A stretch of DNA of 44,395 bases from Diatrype stigma (lineage: Eukaryota; Ascomycota; Sordariomycetes; Xylariales; Diatrypaceae). The position numbers and the translations under genes were made by a program. The stretch is from contig JAKJXP020000180.1 of assembly GCA_022225965.2 (NCBI GenBank), forward strand, positions 1 through 44,395, written 5' to 3'. The notes under the pieces are model-generated. The model searched no databases, had not been told where the DNA came from, and saw only the letters and a program-made list of their open reading frames with translations. This document shows positions 22,855 to 32,924 of this stretch, in pieces; position 1 is the stretch's first letter; each line of letters starts with the position of its first letter.

Positions 22855-25800
22855 TATCAAGGAGAATCACGGTGGGGTATTGAATACTCCGAATGCGGTT
22901 GAGGGATGATGTGTATGGTCGATGTGCTGTGATAGAGATGGTGGCAGGGAGCTTCAAGCTCTGTTCCAGCTCAACACCACTCTGATCTCGAATTGCTATC
23001 AAAAGAATGCCCGCCAGGGTTGGAAAGTGGCACGCCTGGTGCAGCTGGAGAATAGGACAGCAAAAGCAAGAGAGCCGAAGTTTGAGAGATAGAGAGGAAG
23101 AAATCCAGCCAGCTAACCGACTGATATTATATATATATTGGCTATATGCTCCTATGCCTTGACCCTTCCTTACCTAACCACAATTACCTATTAGCTACCG
23201 CATGCGTCCATTGCTTGGAAGCTGACACACCCAAGAAGACGACCACTTGGCTCGACCTATTTGGACCTTTTGACATGCATCTTGGCGTGAACTGGTATTG
23301 GGTCTGGAGTTGAGGCGATCAATAACCCCACAGCGTAGGCGGCACATGGACTATTCCTACGACCAATGACATTGCCTGCAAAATACCACTAGGGAATTTG
23401 CAGGTGGAAAGACGGTGTGGGATGGAGAGACTTGAAGGAATCCTTGCGCGATCTCCCGCTTAATCGGAATCGTCACAGCCCTACCGCCCTATCAACGGCG
23501 TGGCCGCATCGTGGATCTAAACCTTTAAGGCAATGCTATCTTAGTTTGGGAGCACAAGTGACGATGTAGCCGCGTCGGGGTGAACCTCGAATAGCGAGAT
23601 ACTCGACACGAAAGAGAGATACTGGCACCGTTGACCAAAGTTGGCCTGCTTTTACTCCCGGCTTCAAGTCTGGGCAGGTTGGCAAGAACAGGTCGAGGTA
23701 CCGAGATGCCAAAATGGCTATCTCTATCTTTACCTAGTAGTATGTAGAAGCCAGAAGAATAAGTAGGTACTTAGTTATACATCTTGGTGCATGGCACTTC
23801 TTTATGAGCCACGTAGTTCCAACAAAACGGGACTACCAAAGTAATAACTTGGAACTTGGGGTGACTGATGTGGTGTAGTCAGCGGGTAATGGCAAACAGG
23901 CGGACTTGGTCTTATCACGAGGTGCTTGGCGGTTCGCGAACCGACGACTCCAGTGGTTGACCATGGCTGACTACAGCTTCGAAGTGTAAAGAAGATTGGC
24001 CGGAGGAGCTGAGGAGCCGCACCCCATCAGCTGCACCTGCAGTGATCTACAATATCCTGCCTGGGCTGGTTGCTGGTTGCTGCCTAGGGGTGAGGGGTGA
24101 GGGGTGAGGGGTGCTGGGTGCTGGGTGCTGGGTGTCAGGGTGTCTGAGCAAATATACATGTAAGAACCAATGGTCCAGAGACAAGTTGTTGCCCCCCGTA
24201 GGTGGCTGGTCCGGTCTGGCACGTCCACGGGGGAGTCCGGGCAGGTGTTTGGTGGTGCTCCAGAGCCCAGGTCGTGGTTTGCACCTGGCACTTGCGAGAT
24301 CAGCAAGACCTGCTGGCAGCAGCTGCCAGAAAGCACGAGCCACCGTGAACAGTGGAGGTGGATCGGTCAAATCCAGGTTGGATGGAACCGCCCACGCCCA
24401 AAGTCGTCGGGCCTCCAGTCTCTACCCTCCGACCGGAAGCGTCTTTACCTTGTGGACCTCGAGAACTGCGACTTGGCACCCGCCACCCCAGATTCCGTCT
24501 AAACGGCCTGACGGCCCGGGGTCGTAGGGCTGATCTTAACTTTTGAGCCGCATCGTAGCGCCGACGATGACGATGGAAAATCTGGGGAGCTCTTGGGAGA
24601 TATCTAGATAGAAGTTGCTCAAATGCGAAATTGCGTGCAGCAGCATTGCCACCGCCCGAAATGCATAGAGCTGCTCTGAAATAGCCAATTGTGTCTATAA
24701 TTACTACGCGATCACGGCAATGGTCTTGAAAAGACCGATTTTGATCTAAAGTGGCCTGTATGGGAATGTCGAACGTGTTGGTAGAATTGCTGTTGAGAAA
24801 TGGAGCAAATGCGCTGGTGATGATGGATGCTCGGAATCGCAGTTGCAGGTTTGGAAATGGGCAGTGCTAAGGTCGCACTGGTTGGGGTCCAGAAAAGAAA
24901 TTGCTGAAGGGCTAGCAGTTGATTGGCTGCGACCTGCAGCTCAGGTGGCCCCATGGTCAGTGCACCAGCCCAAGGCCCACTTCTCACCAGGCAGGGCGTA
25001 CAGTCACACAGTACGAAGCAGATAGCGCAAGAACGTTGGAAACTCGCTCCCATTGAAATGCACGACGCGCGCGACTTGGTTGCCCCCAAAATGACCCTCA
25101 AGCCTGTCAACCACTCGTCCCATCCGTCAGACCAAACTACCAACTACCAACTTCCAACTTCCCACCTCGCAACCACCTCTATCTTGGTTGCGATTCTCAT
25201 TGACTGGATTCTAACATCGTCATTCAATAGCGACACCCACAGGCTTACCAAGAGTTCTCGTGCTGTCTTTGGTTACCCTCTTTTGACATTCTCTCTCCGA
25301 GTCTCAAATAACAAAGTCGAGATTGCACCGAAACGATTGATTATACCTCTAGTCCTAGGTAGCGGAATAACAACCTTTGCCATCTGCCATCTACCATCTA
25401 CCGTCCTTGCACCCTGGCATATCGTCAAGTCTGCTGCCTTGCAGAATCTGCTCTTTCATCCAGTTCCGTGGTTGCGCACAGTAAGCCTACAGCCCATTTT
25501 ACATCGTACCTGCTCTACACGTTCCTCCACAGACTCTTGATCTTGGTCAACCCTTCATCTATCCCTATATGCCTTCATCACTCAACAGCCCATCGAGCCT
25601 CTTGGACTATTGAATATCTATTCCATGCCAATAAAGCATCATGTATTGACAGTTGCTATTGTATAGATCAAGCCACCAGCGAACCCGATCCACCGATGCA
25701 TTGACCGGGCGTCCGCTATCAACTTCCCGAAAGATCTTTGATTCATGGAGTAGCTTCGGCCGCAGCCAGTATTAGTTCGCTTCTACGTCGAAGTGGTAGT

Positions 25801-26273
25801 CGTCCGACAGATAACAAAGGGTGACGGCGCCTATTGTCTTGTATTCTTGGTAAGCCTCACCCTATTGTCAAGGTGGCATGTTGTCCTTCCAATGAGTCCC
25901 AGCTACGCGCTCAAATGCAAACTGCAGTTGATATGTTTAGCTGCGAACAGTTTGAGAGCTAGAGAAGTCCATCACCTCGGTCCTTGCTTGACGGCCTGGT
26001 TGTACGCTTTCACTTCATGTTGTGCATATTCTAGAGCTGTGGCGAGCCCTCATGTTCAAAACTGGCAGCTTACCCTTCCGTCATGACACCCTTCATTTTG
26101 ATTGGGGTACCTCCACCTTGACATAGCCAAAGTCATCAACCATCTTAAACATTGCCCTTTACTGCTTCTCACGCGTACACCTAAGGCACACTTTACACTT
26201 AATCTCATGACTGGCTCGGTGTTGACTAACACTGCGATATTAGAAGCATCATCTGTCACTACCAACTTACAAG
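22855..26273. other. Divergent intergenic region before YTA7
   Basis: It lies between the small minus-strand gene and YTA7 (plus). The left part has a TATA-like TATATATAT run near 23128-23139. A G-rich repeat block lies at 24087-24145. About 25100-26270 is rich in short CA/CT-type motifs typical of fungal leaders and may be a long YTA7 5' untranslated region or promoter. Open frames here have no recognisable domains. Confidence 0.45.
24087..24145 (+). repeat. G-rich minisatellite, quadruplex-capable
   Basis: Four GGGG tracts separated by TGA (24087-24111) run directly into three GGGTGCT-like units ending in GGGTGTCAGGG. This is two 7-bp tandem repeats fused head to tail. The first half exactly meets the usual four-tract G-quadruplex pattern with 3-nt loops. 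Confidence 0.7.
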
Positions 26274-29200
26274 ATGGCTAAGCGAAAGCGAGGAGATGCC
26301 CTGGCGCCATTCGATCCTAACATGTCGGATCCCGAGGATGAGACTTTCGATATAAAAGCTGCATCACCCCCTCATTCACGAAAGAAGCCTCGATCTGGTA
26401 GGGACCACAGGCCCTCTGCTCGTAGGCGGAACAAATATAAAGGTTCCGATCTTGATGATGACGATGATGTCCTCGAAGATAGTGAAGATGAAGGATCTTT
26501 CGATGACGGCCAAGACGATGATGAAGAGGACGAGCCCCCCATTAGCGAACATACTGGCCGCCGTATCCGAAAAGCTGCTGCCAAAGCTGTCACTTACAGG
26601 GAGAGCTCGAACGAGGAAGATGATCCCCTGCAAGAGACGGAGGATCAAGAGCAATCTGACGGTCCTAAGAAAGTACCGCAGCGGAGCAAGTCCAAAATCA
26701 TCAAACTCAAGATTCCGCCAGGAAATAACCCCCCGGTCGCCACTCGAAGGACTACTCGAGCCCGGACAGCTGACGCGGAAGAGACTTTCGTCGAGCTGAC
26801 CAACTCGGGAAGACATGCTAAAGTTGCCCGAGCGTCCAAAAGCAAAAGCCCGGAAACGTTAGTCAGGAGTACAAGAACAACCCGTGGAGGGAAAGCGCCG
26901 AAAAAGTCGATGCCACCAGTCGAGGAGGCCACGCAGGAGAGTAGTATCATTGATAAAGACGTTGGACAATCCGATGGCACGAAAGAGGACCCCGTGAAGC
27001 CTGCCGACGATGAAGGCCTTGATGCAGATGCTGAAGATGGAGACCAAGATGTTGTTATGGACACGGTTGAGCCCAACGAGCAGCCTGAGGAGGATGATGA
27101 TGACGACGGCCCCATCACTCGTCGGACGCGAGGGGCTAGGACGAACATTGCAGAGCCTGCCGCTGATGTCGTTCCTGAACCGGAAGCCAATCCTGCGCCC
27201 AACCGCCGGCTTACTCGAAGGTCTAACGTCAGAAAGCCCGCCCACGAGCAGAGCAGTGACTTTGAGCCTGAGCCCGACAATGAATCTGCGGATGGTAACC
27301 ATAATATGTCTGATGACGATGGAGGTCACGAAGATGGCGGAGATTGGATCCCAATTTCTCGAGGGAAGAAATCCTCCAACAGGAAGCGAAAAAGCAAGAG
27401 GGGCTCTCAAGAAACGGACGACTCTGGCGATGAACTTGACAAGGATGAACTGGCCGAAGAAGCTCTAGACCTCCGTGAGGCGAGCGAAAGCCGAGCACGA
27501 CCTCGTAGGCGCAGACGCTCACCGGAACTCCTATCTCAGGATTTGCCTAGCAAGCGTGCTCGCAATCCAGTGAACTATGCCCTACAACCGCTCAACCAGT
27601 TTAACATCGAGGAAGAAATTGAGGATGCCCCGGCTCCCACCTCAAGCCGACGTCGTGGTGCTCGCGCCGTGGGTGGCTGGGAACGGTCCCTGCACACCGT
27701 CGCCGGTCCCTTCGGTGGAATTAGCGACGGCGCTGGTGCTGCTTTCACTGGTCCTTGGGGTTCCGGAGCAGCTGAAGCCGCAGGCGGCGCCGACTCGGAT
27801 GACAGCGACGAGGAGATGGGTCAACGGTCCAATATAACCGGAGCTGGAAACATCGGTACGAATCAAACCCAGGGTCTAGCAGCAGGGGGCCCAGCTGCAC
27901 CTGGTCAGCCGTTGAATCTAGAAGCCCTCGGTGGTACAGGCAGTGCAGCACTCAACGTTGGGAGGATTAAGAACCAGAAGGCTTTGGCCGACGCCGATCC
28001 TCTCGGCGTAGACTTGTCAGTCGACTTCAGCCAAGTTGGCGGCATGCAGAGTCATATCGAACAGTTAAAGGAGATGGTGCAGTTGCCTCTCTTGTACCCA
28101 GATATGTACACGAGATTCCACGTAACACCACCGCGTGGTGTCTTGTTCCATGGCCCCCCAGGAACGGGAAAGACTCTCCTCGCCCGCGCCCTCTCAAATT
28201 CAATCGGACTTAACGGAAGGAAGATCGCGTTTTATATGCGGAAAGGTGCCGATGCTCTCAGCAAGTGGGTGGGAGAAGCGGAAAGACAACTCCGACTTCT
28301 CTTCGAGGAAGCTCGTAGAACACAGCCGAGTATCATTTTTTTCGACGAGATCGATGGTCTTGCTCCTGTCCGCTCGAGCAAACAAGAACAGATCCACGCT
28401 TCGATTGTGTCCACTTTGTTGGCTCTCATGGATGGAATGGATGGGCGTGGACAAGTCATCGTGATCGGTGCTACGAATCGCCCGGACAATATCGACCCTG
28501 CTCTTCGTCGGCCAGGCCGATTCGATCGGGAATTTTACTTCCCACTCCCTGATGCCGGTGCTAGAAAGGCGATCCTTGACATACATACTAAGGATTGGGG
28601 TCTGCCAGACCAATTCAGGATGGCGCTTGCTAGGGAGACGAAAGGATACGGAGGTGCGGACTTGCGCGCTTTGTGTACGGAAGCCGCACTGAACTCGATC
28701 CAGAGGACATATCCCCAAATCTACTCTTCCCAAGAAAAACTAGTCGTTGACCCCAGCAAGGTTGTCGTGCACCTGACGGACTTTAGCAAGGCAAAGAAAA
28801 AGCTTGTCCCGTCATCTCAGAGGCAGGGTGGCTCTGAAGCATATCCCCTGCCAGCGTCGATCGAGCCGTTGTTGCGGGATCAACTGCAAGCCATGAAGGT
28901 CGCCTTAGACAGCACCTTTCCTCGCAAGAAAACGCCCACTGCGCTAGAAGACGCAATGTTTGAGCCGTATGATGATGATGATTTTGGCTTCGCTCGCGAG
29001 GCCTTGCAAGAAGACCTGGAGAGGTCGCGGGTTTTCCGGCCGCGCTTCTGCATAACTGGATCGCCTGGAATGGGTCAAGGATACCTCAGTGCTGCAATCA
29101 TGCACTATTTCGAAGGTGTTCATGTGCAGATTTTTGACCTGCCGACCCTACTAGGCACGGGACAAGTGAGTGCTTTGAGTGACCTTTCAACAAAACTGGG

Positions 29201-31247
29201 GATGACGACTAATCAATAACAGACTGTTGAGCAAGCACTGGTTAGCCAATTTGCTGAGGTCAAACGACACAAGCCAAGCGTTATCTTCATTCCTAATGTT
29301 GATACTTGGTATCCTACCTTAGCTGGGCCTGCATTGACCGCTTTCCTCTCGATGTTACGGTCAATTCAGCCCAATGACCCCGTGTTGCTGCTGGCCACTG
29401 CAGAAACGGAGTCGAAACATCTTGACAATGATCTGAAGCGAGATCTCTTTGGATATTCGGACAGGAGCATTATTGATATCGCGCGTCCCGTGAAGGTGAG
29501 TTTCCTGAAGCACAAGCAACTTCTTTTGGTAGCGTCCCATTGTACTGACCTTTCGTAGGAGAACCGCCAGGAATACTTCAAAGCGGTCATTGAGCATATC
29601 CGAAGATTCCCTAAGGACTTCCCGGACCCTGCAAACCGCAAGAAGCGAGTACTGGAGGAATTGCCTGTAGCCCCGCCCCCACCGCCTAAAGAGCTTACCG
29701 AACAGGAGATAAAGGAGCAAGGGCTGCGATATCGCCAACTTCTTAACCATATGAAGGTCCACCTACAACCCATCATGGATCAGATCAACCGGAAATACAA
29801 GAAGTTCCGCAGCCCGGCCATCCCTCAAACCGCATATCAGTACCTACTCGATGAAGTAGACCCTAACTATGTCCGACCCGATATAGCGGGTGCAGTGCCA
29901 CGTCCGTATGAACCCGACAAGGATAAAGACGGCGATCCAGGACTGCGTGACACCGCGACAGGGAAGTTCTTTTACAACCTGGATATCCAAAGCATTGAGG
30001 AGCGGCTCGCCAACGGATACTATATCAAACCGAAGGCATTCCTTAAGGACGTACACACCTTGAAACATGACGCAACCGCCCTGGGTGATAGGGAACGCTA
30101 TTTGAAGGCTTCGGAACTTTTCAGTAATGTTGAGGTCGATATTGAAGACATCGACATGAAGTTCAGACAAGTCGACTGGGACGATGAGTATCGAAAAGAA
30201 CAAGCACGAAGAGAACAGAAGGCTGAGCGAGCACGCAAGAAGAAGGCCATGCAAGCTATCGCAGATTCGGTGCAATCTGATGTTAGTCATCGTGAGGGCC
30301 AGTCTCAAGGTGATGGTCAGCGGCCACAAGGGTCTGCAACAACAACAGCGCACTTTCAACTGATTGGCGCGACAGCCAACGCCTCTGCCCAAGACTCGGA
30401 CCAACATCCCAGTACCAATGGTGTATCTGTTCCCTCTCGGGCAGCTGACGAAGACGCGCCTATGGACAACGCCGGAATGCAGCCTCCCTCGCAGTGGCCC
30501 CCCATCGAAGCAGGCTCGGTCCATACATCCACTAGAGCGACGATCGGCGGCAACACCACCCAGATTTCGCAATTCTCGCAGATCTCGCAGGTCTCAGCCA
30601 TACAGTCCCTCCCTCCGGGTGTTTCTCCGTCTGCGTTGATCAACGATGCCTCGACTACTAAGACGTCGGATCCCTCGAACCGTTCATCAAACTTCACGCA
30701 ATTGACAAATGGTACCCACCATGAGCCTCCTTCAAGTCCTGCCGACGGGATTCCCGATACGCAGCTACTTACGCAGCCACTTACGCAACCACCTCCCAGT
30801 GGGAGTCAGAACACATCCAGCGAAGAGCAGTGGATTCACTCCCAAGCCCATGGACTTGCCAGAGGCTATGCGCAGTCAGGGTTTTCTCAGAGCTCTTACT
30901 CGAGCTCGGGGCCGAAGTCTCACATTCCGAGCATGACGAACTTGCTCAATGACCCGTCGCCCGACGACGAATCTCACCGTCAGTCGATCTCATCTGGTTC
31001 GGCCCTTGTGGAATTCGACGAAGGTGCGGCTAGTTCTTTCCTCGAGGAGCTCACAAAGCGCACTTCGGGCTGTACCATTGAGCAGCTGCAACAGATCAAC
31101 CGGGAGATCATGGCGGAGATCTGGAGATCCAGACACGAAAACAACCGCATGAAGGTGTATAGGTCGGTCACGAGAGTGTTTAATGAAGCTATCAGTGACA
31201 TCGAGTCGATGCAGCAAATGATGATACTGAGTCAAGAGTTGAGGTAA
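26274..31247 (+). CDS. YTA7: Bromodomain AAA+ ATPase (Yta7/Abo1/ATAD2), 1617 aa
   Basis: Three exons: 26274-29165, 29223-29495 and 29559-31247, with 57- and 63-nt introns (GTGAGT donors, AACAG and CGTAG acceptors), both phase 0. The N-terminal third is acidic and basic by turns, as in this family. AAA1 has Walker A GPPGTGKT (627-634), Walker B IIFFDEID (687-694) and ATNRPDNIDPALRRPGRFDR, so it should hydrolyse ATP. AAA2 is degenerate: GSPGMGQG (929-936) lacks the Walker A lysine. A divergent bromodomain follows at about 1110-1256. The protein is a nuclear hexameric chaperone that handles histone H3-H4 and shapes nucleosome density. After that comes a long Ser/Gln-rich linker, with a conserved C-terminal helix region near 1500-1617. 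The start context is ACAAGATGGC. Confidence 0.95.
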
Positions 31248-31805
31248 ATAGAAAGAAAGCAGGCGGGAACGCTTTCAGGTTGTGCTTGGTAACATGTCCA
31301 AGGTGGTAATGGTTTTCCCATGTCAAATATCAGTCAGAGCTTCATATGCAACGCCTACCTACGGGTAGTAAAGAACAGTTTCAGTGAATTTGTACATAAG
31401 TTTTGTTCGCCCTGTATATACTGCTGCAAGTTGATGATAGGACACAACAATACCTGGAAACTCTTCTTGAAATATGAAGTAACACTGGGCATGGTACTAG
31501 CCACCTAACTAAACTACCTAGGTATATGATTACGAAGAGACCGAGAGACAGTCAACTGACAGGCGAGCATGTTGGGTCATGTTGTTTCGGCTTCGCTGTT
31601 ACCTTGAGCAGGAGGGAAACGGGCCGTGTCGACACTGACAACCCGGGTGGGTACAACACCTAATGGAAGCTAAGCTACACCACCAAGCTACCTACCTGGT
31701 AAGGCGCAGTTCTCGAACAAAAGCAGAAATATACTTATGGGGGGAAAGTGGAGATTCAGTGAGACAGAATCACCGCGTTCTTGGGGTTAATTGTAATTGT
31801 ATCCA

Positions 31806-31878
31806 CCTTCAGCAGGCTTAAAATTCAATTCCCGCCCCGGCGCTCCGGTCCAATGAGCTCACGACGTTCTGCTGAAGG
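31806..31878. repeat. 10-bp inverted repeat CCTTCAGCAG/CTGCTGAAGG
   Basis: Perfect arms at 31806-31815 and 31869-31878, with a third partial copy (TTCAGCAG) at 31893-31900 and related CCTGCT at 31883-31888. The cluster looks like the tip or footprint of a repeat element, but no transposase or clear target duplication is visible. Confidence 0.45.
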
Positions 31879-32165
31879 ATATCCTGCTTACGTTCAGCAG
31901 CTTTTTGGGCTTTTGGGGTCTGCTTTTGCTAGTATTATTTAACGAATACAAACGGACAGCGCAATTCGCGATAGCTTCATGTATGTATATTTTAACCTAA
32001 ATACGCAAGCAACTACGTAATTTGTACATTTCTGGCAACGTACGGTTAAAGGTTGTAATAACGTCTTTAAATATATACGTTTTAGCCCTTCAAAAAGACA
32101 GGCGACATCGGTAACACTATTTGCAGCCAGTATGATACCTACATATAAGTGGCAGTTGGTCGGCA

Positions 32166-32235
32166 GAAAGAAAGGAAAAGAAAAAGGAAAAGAAGGAAGG
32201 AACAGAAGGAAGGAACAAAAGGAAGGAACAGAAGG
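32166..32235. repeat. Purine-only minisatellite
   Basis: About 70 nt that is almost wholly A and G on the plus strand. The right half has three near copies of a 13-nt unit GAAGGAAGGAACA. It lies in the spacer between YTA7 and GPI13. Confidence 0.7.
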
Positions 32236-32728
32236 TAAACAACGCGTATCGTGAGATTTTGGGTGGCGTTGTCATTAGCTTCAGCAGAATTCGGCTTGTT
32301 GCTCGAGAACAGAAGCATCGGAATTGACCGGCTGCTTATGTGATTATAGTGGGACGGACACACAAATTCCGGCCGGGTCCAGTGAGTGGGAATGACAGGG
32401 TGCTCACGGGCCATAATTGTAAATATGCTTTTGATCGAGAACTGCGCCTAAGTACATAGGCCGCTAACGAAGGTCTAGGTGCCACCTACAGTAAAGAAGT
32501 AACTATAAGCTGGAGTGCTATCGAATCGGAGCTGGTGCAAGGGTTTCCGACCCCACTACGACCGCAACAAATGTTTACATCCCAATCCCAATTGTCTGTC
32601 ATCATTGATTGTTGAGCATTGAAATTCCCCGTAATAAATAGACACTGTAGCTTCAATAGCGTTTTACTTCAGAGCAACGCTTAGCTTCACTTCATACACC
32701 CCTGCCTTCACTGCATTCCCCTATCTCA

Positions 32729-32758
32729 TTCTTCTTTTTCTTCTTCTTCTTCTTCTTT
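32729..32758 (+). repeat. CTT/TTC pyrimidine tract upstream of GPI13
   Basis: A run of TTC/CTT units lies about 170 nt ahead of the GPI13 start codon. Pyrimidine tracts at this distance are common in fungal core promoters, often near transcription starts. Confidence 0.6.
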
Positions 32759-32862
32759 ACATTCCTTGCCACGTTGTATGGTATACCTCTCATATCAACT
32801 TCCATTTAATATCAGAAGGTGGACATCCGATGGCTCCCTGTAGTCAAACTCTTCCGACACCT

Positions 32863-32914
32863 GTGAGTCTGTGACCGTGTGACGTGTAACCCACACCCCG
32901 TGTCCGTATCCTAG
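32863..32914 (+). other. Possible 5'-UTR intron of GPI13
   Basis: Donor CCT|GTGAGT at 32863 and acceptor TATCCTAG ending at 32914 would give a 52-nt intron, close to this contig's other intron lengths. A GTGTAAC sequence may serve as branch site. It ends 10 nt before the ATG at 32925. Confidence 0.4.
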
Positions 32915-32924
32915 CTTTCCGACC

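Larger units (their letters stand above)
31248..32862. other. Intergenic region, YTA7 to GPI13
   Basis: It contains the YTA7 3' region, a patch with inverted and direct copies of CTTCAGCAG (31806-31900), an AT-rich stretch (about 31930-32100), a purine minisatellite (32166-32235) and a CTT tract (32729-32758) ahead of GPI13. No gene was recognised. Confidence 0.5.

Noticed and set aside
29166..29219. YTA7 exon 1 continuing to a stop at 29219
   Set aside because: The segment is a GTGAGT...AACAG intron; splicing joins the second AAA domain in frame.
29844..30572. 242-codon minus-strand frame within YTA7 exon 3
   Set aside because: Opposite a well-supported exon and without recognisable features.
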